Shown: positions 1-9,693, counted from the first letter of the stretch. The stretch: DNA of 64,000 nt from Marinobacter sp. Arc7-DN-1 (GCF_003441595.1 NZ_CP031848.1:3658001-3722000); one strand, 5' to 3'. Made by a program: numbers and translations. Notes: generated by a model from the letters alone, not told the origin.

Positions 1-281
1 AAGTATGGGGCACCTATCAGTATGCCGGTGCCGAGGAAATCAACCTGTACGAGCTTGGGCTCGCGATCGCCGGGCTTCCGGGTATTCCCGAGGGTATCCG
101 GGTAGTCGATGAGGTGCCCGGCTGGGGACATCTTGAGCCAGTGAACACCACACTGATCTGCACCAAGATCCGAAATACTTTCGGTATCAAGCAGCTGCCC
201 TGGCGCTCCGGGTTGGTGGATGAGCTGTCGATGCTGAAACAGACCAATGGCAGGGAAGTGACCGGCGAGCCCGCCGGATAA
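1..281 (+). CDS. RmlD-like sugar nucleotide-binding reductase, C-terminal part
   Basis: An open frame enters from the left edge and stops with TAA at 279-281, giving about 92 C-terminal residues. The segment VWGTYQYAG followed by an acidic residue pair resembles the region after the Rossmann fold in dTDP-4-dehydrorhamnose reductase (RmlD) type proteins, where a WGTYHYAG-like motif is usual. That family reduces nucleotide-activated sugars in the cytoplasm with NAD(P)H. The catalytic Tyr-x-x-x-Lys part lies outside the window, so the substrate cannot be judged. The stop codon lies in the loop of a GC-rich hairpin that probably ends transcription. Confidence 0.6.
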   Translation, partial: VWGTYQYAGAEEINLYELGLAIAGLPGIPEGIRVVDEVPGWGHLEPVNTTLICTKIRNTFGIKQLPWRSGLVDELSMLKQTNGREVTGEPAG

Positions 282-302
282 CTCCCGGGCGGGCTCTGCT
301 TT
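267..302 (+). terminator. Probable terminator after the RmlD-like gene
   Basis: Arms GAGCCCGCC and GGCGGGCTC form a 9-bp stem around the TAA stop codon. Only a weak T-rich tail follows, so this could also be a convergent boundary hairpin shared with the fnr-like gene on the other strand. Confidence 0.5.
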
Positions 303-310
303 GCCTGAGC

Positions 311-1060
311 TTAGGGATTAGACTGCCGTGAGAACTCGCGGGTAACCAACTGCAGGGCCTCGACGTCCAGTAGTTCAACCTCCCGGCCTCGGGCCTTGAT
401 AATTCCCTGATTCTGGAATCGTGTGAACACCCGGCTGACGGTTTCTACAGCCAGCCCGAGGAAGTTGGCAATATCGTTCCGCGCCATCGGCAAGCTGAAG
501 TTGGTGGGGGACATGCGCCGGCGCTGGAATCGGCTGGACAGTGACAGCAGCAGGGCAGCAATGCGCTCCTCGGCTGTGTTCTTGCTCAGCAGCATCGCGA
601 GCTGATGGCTGTTCTGGATTTCCTGGCTCATCAGGTGAAACATGTGGTGCTGCAAATCCGGCAGCTTGCCGGTCAGCTCCTCCAGTTTATCCACCGGAAA
701 CTCGCACACGCTGGTTCTCTCCAGGGCTTTGGCTGTGCAGGCGTAGTTCTCGCTACTCATGCTGTCGAGGCCGACCAGCTCACCGGGCATGAAGAACCCG
801 GTGACCTGCTCCTCACCACCTTCGGTAATGATTGACGTCTTGATCGATCCGCTTTTTACCGCAAAGCAGGAGCGAAAGGGCGCGCTCTGGTCAAAGATGT
901 GTTCGCCGCGACTGAAAATCCGCCCTTGCTGGACGATATCTTCCAGTCTGTCCAGGTCGTTCTCTGCAATGGCCAGGGGCAGGCACAGGTTGCTCAGGCT
1001 GCACTGGTGGCAGGACGCCTTCAGGGGAAATGCCTGACGAAACGGAATTGCTTGAGCCAT
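311..1060 (-). CDS. fnr: FNR/Anr-type oxygen-sensing transcription regulator
   Basis: A 249-residue Crp/Fnr regulator. N-terminal cysteines C17, C20 and C26 plus C119 match the four ligands of the FNR [4Fe-4S] cluster (spacing from the third to the fourth ligand is 93, as in E. coli). An effector beta-barrel is followed by a dimer helix and a C-terminal helix-turn-helix near residues 193-216, with the VETVSR recognition segment (Glu and Ser-Arg) typical of TTGAT-binding members. By family knowledge it dimerises without oxygen and switches on anaerobic and microaerobic genes. The gene is alone on its strand, and a perfect FNR box lies about 27 bp before its ATG, implying autoregulation. In pseudomonad relatives it would be called Anr. 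Confidence 0.95.
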   Translation of the reverse strand: MAQAIPFRQAFPLKASCHQCSLSNLCLPLAIAENDLDRLEDIVQQGRIFSRGEHIFDQSAPFRSCFAVKSGSIKTSIITEGGEEQVTGFFMPGELVGLDSMSSENYACTAKALERTSVCEFPVDKLEELTGKLPDLQHHMFHLMSQEIQNSHQLAMLLSKNTAEERIAALLLSLSSRFQRRRMSPTNFSLPMARNDIANFLGLAVETVSRVFTRFQNQGIIKARGREVELLDVEALQLVTREFSRQSNP

Positions 1061-1079
1061 ACGTAATGATCCGTCCGAT

Positions 1080-1093
1080 TTGATTCATATCAA
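1080..1093. promoter_or_regulatory. Perfect FNR/Anr box upstream of fnr
   Basis: TTGATTCATATCAA matches the FNR consensus TTGAT-N4-ATCAA at every fixed position. Its centre is about 27 bp upstream of the fnr start codon, so bound protein would lie at or just after a typical transcription start. That position usually means autorepression. Confidence 0.85.
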
Positions 1094-1121
1094 CAATGTA
1101 CCTTAATACGGATGACTGTCT

Positions 1122-1135
1122 TTGCCAATGATCAA
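1122..1135. promoter_or_regulatory. Possible second, degenerate FNR half-site
   Basis: TTGCCAATGATCAA keeps one perfect half (ATCAA) and TTG of the other. It lies 42 bp upstream of the perfect box. This is suggestive only; one intact half-site can occur by chance. Confidence 0.3.
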
Positions 1136-1163
1136 GCGGGATGGTCTTAGAATTTATTTTTTT

Positions 1164-1187
1164 AAAAAAAGGGCCCAAGGGCCCTTG
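1164..1187 (-). terminator. Rho-independent terminator of fabB
   Basis: Read on the minus strand, AAGGGCCC, a two-base loop and GGGCCCTT are followed by a run of T residues. It sits 12 bp past the fabB stop codon and separates fabB from the fnr promoter. Confidence 0.85.
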
Positions 1188-1198
1188 CAAGAGAGGAT

Positions 1199-2407
1199 TT
1201 ACAGTTTCTCAAAGACCAGCGAGGCGTTGGTGCCGCCAAAACCAAAGCTGTTGGACATCACGGTGCCCAGGTCTGCCTCGCGGCCTTCAGGGCCCACCAG
1301 TGGAATATCGCCGATTTTCTCATCCACATTGACCAGGTTTGCGGTGCCGGCCATGAAACCATTCTGCAGCATCAGCAGCGAGTAAATTGCCTCCTGCGCG
1401 CCGGCAGCGCCCAGGGAATGCCCGGACAGTGACTTGGTTGAGGAAATGGCAGGAATGTCGGATCCGAAGGTGGCACGTACCGCGCCCATTTCAGCCACAT
1501 CGCCTACCGGGGTACTGGTGCCGTGGGCGTTGATGTAGTCGACCTTGCCACGGATCGTGGCCATGGCCTGTTTCATACAGCGCTGTGCGCCCTCGCCGGA
1601 GGGGGCTACCATGTCGTAGCCATCAGAGGTGGCGCCATAGCCTGTCAGCTCGGCAATAATATTGGCGCCCCGTTTCTTCGCATGTTCCAGTTCTTCCAGA
1701 ACCACCATGCCGCCACCGCCGGCGATCACGAACCCGTCCCGGCCGTTATCGAAGGGGCGGGAAGCCGTTTCCGGCGCTTCGTTGTATTTGGTGGAGAGGG
1801 CTCCCATGGCGTCGAACATCATGGTCAGGCTCCAGTCTTCTTCCTCGCCACCACCGGCGAACACGATGTCCTGCTTGCCGGCCTGGATCTGCTCCATAGC
1901 GTGGCCAATGCAGTGGGCGCTGGTGGCACAGGCAGACGACATGGAATAGTTTACGCCCCGGATCCTGTAGGCGGTGGCCAGGCAGGCTGACACCGTGCTG
2001 GTCATGATGCGCGGCACCATGTAAGGCCCAATACGCTTGACGCCTTTTGCACGCATGATATCCGTGGCTTCAACCTGGCTGGAACAGGACGCACCACCGG
2101 AACCGGCAATCAGGCCGGTGCGGTCGTTGGAGATCAGATCTCCGGTAAGGCCCGCCTGGGCAATGGCCTGTTCCATGGCGAGATAGCTGTACATGGCGGA
2201 AGGGCCCATGAAGCGGCGGATCTTGCGGTCGATAACGGATGTGTCTACGTCCACAGAGCCGGCAATCTGGCTGCGGAAGCCCATTTCCTTGTAGGTTTCG
2301 TTGAAGCGAATGCCAGACTTTCCGTTTTTCAGGCTGTCCCTGACCTCATCCAGTGAGTTGCCGAGGCAGGAAACGATGCCCATACCGGTGACGACGACGC
2401 GTCTCAT
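1199..2407 (-). CDS. fabB: 3-oxoacyl-ACP synthase I (KAS I)
   Basis: A 402-residue beta-ketoacyl-ACP synthase that condenses malonyl-ACP with acyl-ACP in fatty acid elongation and is needed for unsaturated chains. The catalytic triad is visible: C160 in [11 protein letters not shown]295 in [11 protein letters not shown] and H330 in [13 protein letters not shown] context (here SGHSLGAAG). Two FabB-characteristic stretches, CLAT and GGGEE, are also present, and residue-by-residue resemblance to E. coli FabB is closer than to FabF. In many gammaproteobacteria fabA precedes fabB, but here the upstream neighbour is a ribosome-assembly GTPase gene 111 bp away, so fabA must be elsewhere. The gene ends at a strong terminator. 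Confidence 0.96.
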   Translation of the reverse strand: MRRVVVTGMGIVSCLGNSLDEVRDSLKNGKSGIRFNETYKEMGFRSQIAGSVDVDTSVIDRKIRRFMGPSAMYSYLAMEQAIAQAGLTGDLISNDRTGLIAGSGGASCSSQVEATDIMRAKGVKRIGPYMVPRIMTSTVSACLATAYRIRGVNYSMSSACATSAHCIGHAMEQIQAGKQDIVFAGGGEEEDWSLTMMFDAMGALSTKYNEAPETASRPFDNGRDGFVIAGGGGMVVLEELEHAKKRGANIIAELTGYGATSDGYDMVAPSGEGAQRCMKQAMATIRGKVDYINAHGTSTPVGDVAEMGAVRATFGSDIPAISSTKSLSGHSLGAAGAQEAIYSLLMLQNGFMAGTANLVNVDEKIGDIPLVGPEGREADLGTVMSNSFGFGGTNASLVFEKL

Positions 2408-2518
2408 AAATTCCTCCTTCCCGGCCGGCCGAAATGGCCGACCTTGCGATCAATTACGTTATCTAACAGTCTAGGCGCTTTGGGCCGAATGCGATATTTG
2501 ACCTTGGTAAGGGGGCGG

Positions 2519-3379
2519 TTAGCTGGTTGCCTCCCGGGCTTCACGCTCAACCATCTCCGGTGTTTCCAGAGAGATACGCCCCAGCGTTCCGGCCCTGAAT
2601 TCGTTGAGTAAAACCTCTGACACCTTGTGCAGATCCGGAACGCCACCCCGACCGAAAAACCGACGTTTTGCGGCAATACCATCCATCAGTCCCAGACCGT
2701 CTTTCGGCAGCTCCTCAAAACCGTAGCGGGCCTTGACCAGCTCCGGGTAGGCCTCGAGCAGGTAGTCCGCCTCGAACATGGCAACGTCCTCGAAATCCAG
2801 CACCGAGCTTCGAATGGCGCCGGTGATCGCCAGGCGGTATCCGCAGGCTTCCGGAGACAGCTTGGGCCAGAGGAAGCCGGGGGTGTCGTACAGAAGGATG
2901 TTGTCGGGCAGCTTGATGGCCTGCTGCGCCCTTGTGACCGCCGGCTCGTTCCCGGTTTTGGCTGCGGGCCGTCCCGCCAGGGTATTGATCAGGGTGGACT
3001 TGCCGACATTGGGAATGCCCAGGATCATCACCCGCAATGCGCTTTTCTGGCGATCGTGATCTGGCGTCATTTCCTCGGCAAGCTTGAGGATGGACAACGC
3101 CTCGGTGCGTTGATTGTGAGTGAGGGTAATGGCACGCACCCCACGCTCTTTCTCGAGCCAGACCAGCCACCGCTCGGTGATCTCCGGGTCTGCCAGGTCG
3201 CGCTTGTTCAATACCTTGATCAGCGGCGTTTCGCCACGCAGGGCCGGCACCAGCGGGTTTTCGCTGCTGAAAGGAATCCGCGCATCCACCACCTCAATGA
3301 TGAGATCCATCTGCGGCATCACCTGTTTGATCTCCTTGCGGGCCTTGTGCATGTGCCCTGGAAACCAGTTAATTGCCAT
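2519..3379 (-). CDS. ylqF: YlqF/RbgA-family ribosome biogenesis GTPase
   Basis: A 286-residue circularly permuted GTPase. The G4 motif NKRD (58-61) precedes the G1 P-loop GIPNVGKST (121-129) and the G3 DTPG (165-168). The N-terminal INWFPGHMHKA is the signature of the YlqF/RbgA family, which assists late 50S subunit assembly. In B. subtilis RbgA is essential; its role in gammaproteobacteria is less defined. The start is supported by GGAG eight bases upstream of the ATG. It is monocistronic or leads into fabB (111-bp gap). Confidence 0.93.
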   Translation of the reverse strand: MAINWFPGHMHKARKEIKQVMPQMDLIIEVVDARIPFSSENPLVPALRGETPLIKVLNKRDLADPEITERWLVWLEKERGVRAITLTHNQRTEALSILKLAEEMTPDHDRQKSALRVMILGIPNVGKSTLINTLAGRPAAKTGNEPAVTRAQQAIKLPDNILLYDTPGFLWPKLSPEACGYRLAITGAIRSSVLDFEDVAMFEADYLLEAYPELVKARYGFEELPKDGLGLMDGIAAKRRFFGRGGVPDLHKVSEVLLNEFRAGTLGRISLETPEMVEREAREATS

Positions 3380-3621
3380 CTTTTCTGCTCCGGCTGTCTG
3401 TAATCGGCGCCATTATGAAGGGGAATGACTAAACTTTCACATTTGTTTGAATGCCCGTGTGTGGCGGTTTGTGGCGGGGGATAGTGAGAAGTATGTACAA
3501 AAACAGGGCTGATCGGGGTGAAAAACCGCGTGCGGATGTTTTAGGGTGTAGGGCCTGAACGACGAAACCAATGTATGTCGGTGGTATTCACGTTGTGACC
3601 ACCCTGTTAACGGAGAACTTT

Positions 3622-4074
3622 ATGAAGCTTGTAAAACTGTTTGGTACTGCTCTGGTCGCCCTGAGCCTTTCGGTTCCCGCCATGGCCCAACAAGCCGCTG
3701 GTGGACAGCCAGACCAGGTTGATCAGCTGGCGCAAATGGTGGGCCTGTCCGGGGATCAGCAAACGGAGATCCGCGCCATCATCGACGAGATGCAGGGTGA
3801 GATCGGCGAGCTCCGTCAGGAAGCCCGTGCGCTGCAGCAGCAGATGCAGGGTGAGATCAAATCCGATTTTGATGAGGCCGCCATTCGCGAGCACGCCGAA
3901 AAACTGGGCGATGTCACCGGCGAAATTGCGGCCTTGTCCACGCTGATGCAGGCCAAGGTAGACAATGTGTTTACCCAGGAACAGCGTGACGAGCTCGATA
4001 AGCGCATGCAGCAGATGCAGCAACAAATGCAGCAGCGCCAGATGATGCAGCAGCAGGGCCAGGGTATGCAGTGA
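3622..4074 (+). CDS. Spy/CpxP-like periplasmic protein, Gln/Met-rich tail
   Basis: A 150-residue exported protein. The first 22 residues form a Sec signal peptide ending AMA before QQ. The mature part is helical and charged, with an LSGDQQ segment like the LTxxQ motif of the Spy/CpxP family of periplasmic stress chaperones, and it ends in a low-complexity tail rich in Gln and Met. An in-frame ATG 51 bp upstream exists, but the start at 3622 has GGAG at proper spacing and yields the clean signal peptide. Function as an envelope chaperone is inferred from family resemblance only. A terminator follows 28 bp after the stop codon. Confidence 0.8.
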   Translation: MKLVKLFGTALVALSLSVPAMAQQAAGGQPDQVDQLAQMVGLSGDQQTEIRAIIDEMQGEIGELRQEARALQQQMQGEIKSDFDEAAIREHAEKLGDVTGEIAALSTLMQAKVDNVFTQEQRDELDKRMQQMQQQMQQRQMMQQQGQGMQ

Positions 4075-4102
4075 TCTAGCTTCCCGCTAGCTGTTCTGGA
4101 GA

Positions 4103-4132
4103 AGGGCCGCATCTTTGGGTGTGGCCTTTTTT
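4103..4132 (+). terminator. Rho-independent terminator of the Spy-like gene
   Basis: AGGGCCGCAT, a short loop and GTGTGGCCTT pair with G-U wobbles and are followed by six T residues. Confidence 0.8.
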
Positions 4133-4280
4133 ATTTGTAGCCTGTCACGCCAGCTCCTGAACCAGGAAGGCCAGGAGCCAAAGCCAGACTCAACACCCGA
4201 ACCATTTTCTGGCAGGTATACCAAGTGTCCATGGACAACTGCTCTGCCGGTTCAGACGAGTGCAGAGTGTGCCATAAACC

Positions 4281-5501
4281 TCAGTGAACCGTGACCTTTG
4301 AGGATGCTTCTTCCAGGGAATCAATCAGCCGCTTCAGGCGCTTGCTCATTTCGGCGCTCTCGGCAAGCTGGATCACCATGTTCTGGGTGGTTTCGCGGAT
4401 ACCCTGAACATTGGCCAGGACACCGTCGGTGCCGGCGGTCTGTTCAGCGGACACATTGGCGATCTCCTGGTTAGTCTGATCAATCCGGCTGACCACCTCG
4501 TTGATGGCCTCAAGGGCGCGGAGGCCTTCCTCGGAGTCCTCGACGCAGCGGCTGGCACCCTCGGAGCTTCCGGTCATCCGGTTCACGGCGGTACTCATGG
4601 CATTGAGCAACCGATCGATGGTGCCCTGAATCTGATCGGTGGAGTCCTGAACCCGCTGCGCCAGATTGCGCACTTCGTCTGCCACTACCGCGAACCCGCG
4701 GCCCTGTTCACCGGCCCGGGCCGCCTCGATGGCGGCATTCAGAGCCAGCAGGTTGGTCTGCTCGGCAATACCCCGGATCTCGGTAATGGCGTGACTGATT
4801 TCGTGACTGTTCTCGGCCAGGGCCTCGACACTGCTGGCGGAATCGCGCACCACATCGGCCAGTTTGCGGATGCTGTCTGCACTCTGGCCGACACGCTTGC
4901 TGCCGTCACGGGCGGTGTCCCGGGCCTCGTGGGACAGGGTTTTGGCGATCCCGGCCTGTTCGGCAATACCAGTGAAGCTCTGCAGCATGGTTCCGATGAC
5001 GTCTGCGGAGCGGTCGGCGTCTGCCTGCTGTCGGCTCAGATCGTCCCGGCGGGCTTCGGCAGCCGCGGTCAGTTCCCGGACTTCACTGTGCAGGCGATCA
5101 ATGGCTTCCTTCATGCTCTTTACAACGCCCACGGTACGGTCCTGCATGGCATTGAAGGCGCTGGCCATTTCGCCGATTTCGTCAGTGGAATCCACATCGG
5201 CCCGTTGGCTCAGGTTGCCAGAGGCCTGTACCTCCACCATGGTATTTTTCAGGCGATTCACATGGCGTTCTATAAAGGAGATCAGTAACTGGGAGCCGGC
5301 CATTTCGAGCGCCATGAGAACCGCGACCACCAGCGCGAATCCCGGCGCCGTTTCGGAAAACACGTCATTAAGGGCTTTGCCGGTTTGTCCTGCAATGGTG
5401 TGCATGGCATAGAGCACCAGCAGGCAAAGCACTGCAAAAACGACAATATTCAGCAACCAGAATTTGTACTTCAGCCGGGCATTTCGCAGCAGTTTCAGCA
5501 T
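4281..5501 (-). CDS. Methyl-accepting chemotaxis protein lacking a sensory domain
   Basis: A 406-residue transducer. Two transmembrane segments (about 14-36 and 53-75) are joined by only some 16 residues, so there is no periplasmic ligand-binding domain. A HAMP-like linker leads into the cytoplasmic signalling helix with the conserved hairpin tip, here [20 protein letters not shown] around residues 235-255. The protein should couple to CheA/CheW, but what it senses is open: membrane state, redox or a partner protein are possibilities. It starts 8 bp after lipA on the same strand and is probably co-transcribed with it. No che genes lie nearby. Confidence 0.9.
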   Translation of the reverse strand: MLKLLRNARLKYKFWLLNIVVFAVLCLLVLYAMHTIAGQTGKALNDVFSETAPGFALVVAVLMALEMAGSQLLISFIERHVNRLKNTMVEVQASGNLSQRADVDSTDEIGEMASAFNAMQDRTVGVVKSMKEAIDRLHSEVRELTAAAEARRDDLSRQQADADRSADVIGTMLQSFTGIAEQAGIAKTLSHEARDTARDGSKRVGQSADSIRKLADVVRDSASSVEALAENSHEISHAITEIRGIAEQTNLLALNAAIEAARAGEQGRGFAVVADEVRNLAQRVQDSTDQIQGTIDRLLNAMSTAVNRMTGSSEGASRCVEDSEEGLRALEAINEVVSRIDQTNQEIANVSAEQTAGTDGVLANVQGIRETTQNMVIQLAESAEMSKRLKRLIDSLEEASSKVTVH

Positions 5502-5509
5502 GGGCGTTC

Positions 5510-6553
5510 TCAGTCGACGGCCTTCACCGGAATCTGCATGGCTTTGGAGGCCTGGGGGACTTCCTGTAAGGCGAGACCAAGATTGTTTTTATCGAAGACT
5601 CTATCGGCACGGTAACTGGAGCGGACCATGGGGCCGGACGGCACTTCCATGAAGCCTTTTTCCAGACCGATCTCGCGGTAGCGGTTGAACTCTTCGGGCG
5701 TGACGTAGCGTTCCACCGGCAGGTGGTTCGGGGTAGGACGAAGGTACTGGCCCAGGGTCAGGATATCCACGCCAATGGCCCGCAGGTCGTCCATGGTTTC
5801 CAGGATTTCTTTCTCGGTTTCGCCCAGGCCCAGCATCAGGCTGGTCTTGGTAAGCACATCCGGCCGGTGCTTCTTGGCGTGTTCCAGTACGCTCAGGGTT
5901 TTCTCATAACCGGCGCGGCGGTCCCGCACGTGGCTGGTCAGGCGTTTCACGGTTTCCACATTCTGGGCGAAGACATCCAGCCCGGAATCCACCACTTTCT
6001 CAACATCCGACATCACCGCGTCAAAATCCGGAGTCAGTGCTTCCACAGCCACTTCCGGGGTGCGCTGCTTGATGGCGGATACGCAGGCGGCATAGTGCGC
6101 GGCACCACCGTCGTCCAGATCGTCCCGGTCCACTGAGGTGAGCACGATGTAGCGAAGGCCCATCAGCTCCACCGACCTGGCGGTATTCTCCGGCTCTTCC
6201 ACATCCAGCCAGCCCTTCGGGTTGCCGGTATCCACTGCGCAGAATTTGCAGGCCCGGGTACATACCGATCCCATCACCATGATCGTGGCGGTCCCGGCGG
6301 TCCAGCACTCGCCGATGTTGGGGCAATGGGATTCCTGGCAAACGGTGCTCAGGCGATGCTCACCGACGTTCTTGCGAACCGCCTCATAGCGTTCGCCTCC
6401 GGGCATGCGTGCCCTCAGCCATTTCGGCTTGCGCTCCACCGGTGTGGCTTCCTGCTTTGATGACCGCTTGACGCCATCCTTGATGGCTGAAAAACCATGC
6501 TCGTTGCGGAATTTGGAACCACTGGTAATGCGGGGCTTTGCGCTGTCGCTCAT
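5510..6553 (-). CDS. lipA: Lipoyl synthase
   Basis: A 347-residue radical SAM enzyme that inserts two sulfurs into protein-bound octanoyl groups to make lipoyl cofactors for pyruvate and 2-oxoglutarate dehydrogenases and the glycine cleavage system. The auxiliary cluster motif C72-x4-C77-x5-C83 and the radical SAM motif C98-x3-C102-x2-C105 are both intact, as is the C-terminal RSSYRAD segment with the serine ligand. lipB, often adjacent in other proteobacteria, is not in this window. A chemoreceptor gene follows 8 bp downstream instead. Confidence 0.97.
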   Translation of the reverse strand: MSDSAKPRITSGSKFRNEHGFSAIKDGVKRSSKQEATPVERKPKWLRARMPGGERYEAVRKNVGEHRLSTVCQESHCPNIGECWTAGTATIMVMGSVCTRACKFCAVDTGNPKGWLDVEEPENTARSVELMGLRYIVLTSVDRDDLDDGGAAHYAACVSAIKQRTPEVAVEALTPDFDAVMSDVEKVVDSGLDVFAQNVETVKRLTSHVRDRRAGYEKTLSVLEHAKKHRPDVLTKTSLMLGLGETEKEILETMDDLRAIGVDILTLGQYLRPTPNHLPVERYVTPEEFNRYREIGLEKGFMEVPSGPMVRSSYRADRVFDKNNLGLALQEVPQASKAMQIPVKAVD

Positions 6554-6644
6554 TGCAACCGGACTCTCATAAAGGCTTGGGGAACACTAAAGAGTAATGG
6601 GCTGGCGGGGGAGTTACAAGGCAGGTACGGGCAATCACGGGGAT

Positions 6645-6672
6645 ACCGGGCACGACATTGGTCGTACCCGGT
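6645..6672 (-). terminator. Hairpin after metY, probable terminator
   Basis: Arms of 12 nt (ACCGGGTACGAC and GTCGTGCCCGGT read on the minus strand, one G-U pair) with a four-base loop lie 10 bp past the metY stop. No T-run follows, so a Rho-dependent or RNA-stabilising role is equally possible. Confidence 0.5.
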
Positions 6673-6681
6673 TGATCGTCA

Positions 6682-7959
6682 TCAAGCCTGGGCTTTGTCC
6701 AGGGCCTGGGTGATGTCGGCAATGATGTCGTCGACATGCTCGATGCCGATAGACAGTCGCACCAGGTCCTCGCTCACGCCGGCACTTTTCAGTTCCTCCG
6801 GGTTCAGCTGGCGATGGGTTGTGGTGGCCGGGTGACAGGCCAGGGATTTGGCGTCGCCAATGTTCACCAGGCGCAGGATCAGATCCAGCGCATCGATGAA
6901 TCTGGCACCGGCTTCCCGGCCACCCTTGATGCCAAAGCTCAGGATGCCGGAGGCCTTGCCGCCACAGATCTTGTCGCAGGTGGCCTTGTAGGGGCTGTTG
7001 GACAGAGTCGCGTAGTTCACCCATTCCACCGATGGATGGTTCTGCAGGAAGCTGGCCACTTTCTCCGCGTTCTCGCAGTGGCGTTCCATGCGCAGCGCCA
7101 GTGTTTCCAGACCCTGCATGATCAGGAAGGCGTTGAACGGCGCCAGGGCTGCACCGGTGTTGCGCAGCGGCACTACACGGCAGCGGCCGATAAAGGCGGC
7201 GGCGCCGAGGGCGTCGGTATAGACCACGCCATGGTAGGACGGATCCGGCTCGTTCAGCATCGGGAACTTGGCGGCGTTGGCTTTCCAGTCGAATTGGCCG
7301 GAGTCGACCACGACCCCCGCCACAGTCGTGCCGTGACCGCCGATGTACTTGGTAAGAGAATGGATAACGATATCCGCGCCATGCTCAAAGGGGCGACACA
7401 GGAACGGCGTGGCGACAGTGTTGTCCACCATCAGCGGAATGCCGTGCGTGTGGGCGATCTCGGCCCAGCGCTGGATATCCACCACATTGCCAGCCGGGTT
7501 GCCGATGGACTCGCAGAACAGGGCGCGGGTGTTGTCATCAATCGCCTTTTCCACGGCATCGAAATCATCATGAGGTACCATTCGGCACTCAATGCCCTGA
7601 TTGGGCAGGGAATGGGCGAACAGGTTGTAGGTGCCGCCATACAGTTGGCTGGTGCTGACAATGTTGTTGCCAACCTTGCAGATGGTTTGCAGGGCGTAGG
7701 TAATGGCGGCCATGCCAGAGGCCACGGCCAGGGCGCCAACGCCGCCTTCCAGTTCGGCCATCCGCTGTTCAAGAACCGCATTGGTGGGGTTCATGATGCG
7801 GGTATAGATGTTGCCCTGAACCTTCAGGTCAAACAGATCGGCACCGTGCTGGGTGTCATCGAAGGTGTAGGACGTGGTCTGGTAGATCGGCGTGGTGGCG
7901 GCCCGGGTAGTGGGGTCGCTCTTGAAGCCGGCATGCAGGGCGAGCGTCTCGAATTTCAT
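6682..7959 (-). CDS. metY: O-acetylhomoserine sulfhydrylase
   Basis: A 425-residue PLP-dependent enzyme of the Cys/Met metabolism class. It makes homocysteine directly from O-acetylhomoserine and sulfide (O-acetylhomoserine aminocarboxypropyltransferase). Seen: an N-terminal ETLALHAG motif, PLP-phosphate contacts around YTRIMNPT, and the Schiff-base lysine K204 in SLTKYIGGHGT. The insert and length (about 425 against 380-400 for MetB/MetZ) favour MetY. The ribosome site AAGGA lies 8-9 bases upstream of the ATG. The gene stands alone between trkH and lipA, with a hairpin after its stop codon. Confidence 0.93.
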   Translation of the reverse strand: MKFETLALHAGFKSDPTTRAATTPIYQTTSYTFDDTQHGADLFDLKVQGNIYTRIMNPTNAVLEQRMAELEGGVGALAVASGMAAITYALQTICKVGNNIVSTSQLYGGTYNLFAHSLPNQGIECRMVPHDDFDAVEKAIDDNTRALFCESIGNPAGNVVDIQRWAEIAHTHGIPLMVDNTVATPFLCRPFEHGADIVIHSLTKYIGGHGTTVAGVVVDSGQFDWKANAAKFPMLNEPDPSYHGVVYTDALGAAAFIGRCRVVPLRNTGAALAPFNAFLIMQGLETLALRMERHCENAEKVASFLQNHPSVEWVNYATLSNSPYKATCDKICGGKASGILSFGIKGGREAGARFIDALDLILRLVNIGDAKSLACHPATTTHRQLNPEELKSAGVSEDLVRLSIGIEHVDDIIADITQALDKAQA

Positions 7960-8073
7960 AGTAACTTCCTTGCGAACGGGGAGTTGGCGTTATTGGATCC
8001 GGGCTTCAGTATGCCACAGAGAATGTGCCGGGAGGACCGTTCCCGGAGCCGAAAACAGCGCCAAAGACGGCTT

Positions 8074-9519
8074 TCAGCCGCGCCAGAAGTGAGGAGAAAG
8101 CAGCACCAGAACGCTCAGCAACTCCAGCCGCCCAAGCAGCATGACCACCATCAGAACCCACTTGGCGGCATCCGGCAACGACTGGAAATTTCCGGCCGGG
8201 CCAATGGTATCGCCCAGCCCGGGGCCAACGTTGGCCAGTGCAGTGGCGGCGCCGGTGAGGCTGGTGACCAGATCCAGGCCCAATGCCGCGAGCACGGCAG
8301 AGGCGAGGGCGAGAGTCGCGAGAAAGATGAAAGAGAAGGCGACTGAAGAGGCAATAATCTCGTCACTGATGACCCGGCCATTATAACGCCGTCCCATGGC
8401 GGCTCTGGGGTGGAGCAACCGGATCATCTGCTCCCTGAGCAGAAGCATTGAAAGCTGGAAGCGGAACATCTTCATGCCGCCACTGGTGGAGCCGGAGCAT
8501 CCGCCGACAAAGGTCAGGAAGAAAAAGATCACTATCACCAGCGGCCCCCAGAGCATATAGTCCTCACTGGCGTAGCCGGTGGTGGTGACCACAGAGGTTA
8601 CGTTGAACAGGGCATGAACAAAGGCCTCCGCCACCGGTGCGCCTGCGGTCACCACCCGGTAAAGCGTGATAATGAGCGCGGCAATGAGAAGGAACTGCAG
8701 GAAAAAATGAACCTGTTTGTCCCTCAGCAGTGGCGTGTAGTGACCATTCAGCAGCCTCACAAAAAGGAAGAACGGAATGCCGCCAAGGGCCATAAAGAGC
8801 GAGGAGGCGAGGAAGATCAGGGAGTTGTCAAACTGGCCCATGGAGCTGTCAGAAGTGGAATAGCCTCCGGTTGAGACAGTTGTGAGTGCGTGATTGACGG
8901 CATTGAAAAGATCCATGCCCAGCAACCAGTAAACGCCGATGCAGCTCAGGGTGATCGCGAGGTAACTGAAGACAAGCCCCCGGGCAAGCCGGTTGGTGCG
9001 GGGCACGGCTTTTTCGGTCCACTCGGAGGATTCGGTGGCAAACAGGCGCATACCCCCGATACGCAGGAAAGGCAGAATCGCCACGGCCATCCCGATGATA
9101 CCTATCCCCCCCATCCACTGCATGAGTGAGCGCCAGAGAAGAATGTCGGCCGGCATGTCGTCGAGCCCGGTCAGTATCGTTGAGCCGGTGGTTGTAATGC
9201 CGGAAATACTCTCAAAAAAAGCGTCAGTGACCGATAGGCCCAGATCGCTGAAAAGAAGCGGCAGGCTGGAAAAGAAAGGGATGATAACCCAGGCGGAAAC
9301 GGTCAGGAGGAACATCTCCCGCTGTTTCAGCCCGTGGCGTTTTCTGTCGGTTACCATGAAGCAAAGGAAACCCACCCCAAAACAGATCAGTGCCGAGGTA
9401 ACGAATGCTTGCTGATCCGGCGTTTCTCCAAGAACAAGCAGGTTAACGGGTAAGGTGATCAGAAAACTGAGCAAAATCAGCAAAAAGCCGACGATCTGAA
9501 CAATCGGAAGAACTCTCAC
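8074..9519 (-). CDS. trkH: TrkH-family potassium uptake channel subunit
   Basis: An inner-membrane potassium translocating subunit of about 481 residues. The four selectivity-filter loops of the M1-P-M2 repeats are visible as TTTGST, STGGYS, TTTGYA and NVGPG, each with the critical glycine. Family knowledge says it needs the cytosolic TrkA gating ring, which is not encoded here. The frame stays open up to 9663, but the upstream residues look non-membrane and non-conserved. I prefer the GTG at 9517-9519 (protein starting VRVLPIVQ), which has AAGGA 11 bases upstream and gives the usual family length of about 483; an ATG at 9561 is the alternative. Confidence 0.92.
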   Translation of the reverse strand: MRVLPIVQIVGFLLILLSFLITLPVNLLVLGETPDQQAFVTSALICFGVGFLCFMVTDRKRHGLKQREMFLLTVSAWVIIPFFSSLPLLFSDLGLSVTDAFFESISGITTTGSTILTGLDDMPADILLWRSLMQWMGGIGIIGMAVAILPFLRIGGMRLFATESSEWTEKAVPRTNRLARGLVFSYLAITLSCIGVYWLLGMDLFNAVNHALTTVSTGGYSTSDSSMGQFDNSLIFLASSLFMALGGIPFFLFVRLLNGHYTPLLRDKQVHFFLQFLLIAALIITLYRVVTAGAPVAEAFVHALFNVTSVVTTTGYASEDYMLWGPLVIVIFFFLTFVGGCSGSTSGGMKMFRFQLSMLLLREQMIRLLHPRAAMGRRYNGRVISDEIIASSVAFSFIFLATLALASAVLAALGLDLVTSLTGAATALANVGPGLGDTIGPAGNFQSLPDAAKWVLMVVMLLGRLELLSVLVLLSPHFWRG

Positions 9520-9693
9520 CGGGGGTAGGATCCTTGCGCGCCACAACAACGGGCGAAGCATAGCACGAGAACCCGGAACGGTTTGAAGGTTCAGGCGCCA
9601 AATGCAGTGCCGGTCTGGTGGCTGGCCGGGCGAAGTCAAAATAATGCAAAATATTGTGACCATTCTAACGAATGACTTTTTTATTTACATATA

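Noticed and set aside
6736..8346. 536-codon open frame on the plus strand opposite metY and trkH
   Set aside because: It crosses the gap between two well-supported minus-strand genes, has no ribosome site, and encodes low-complexity residues.
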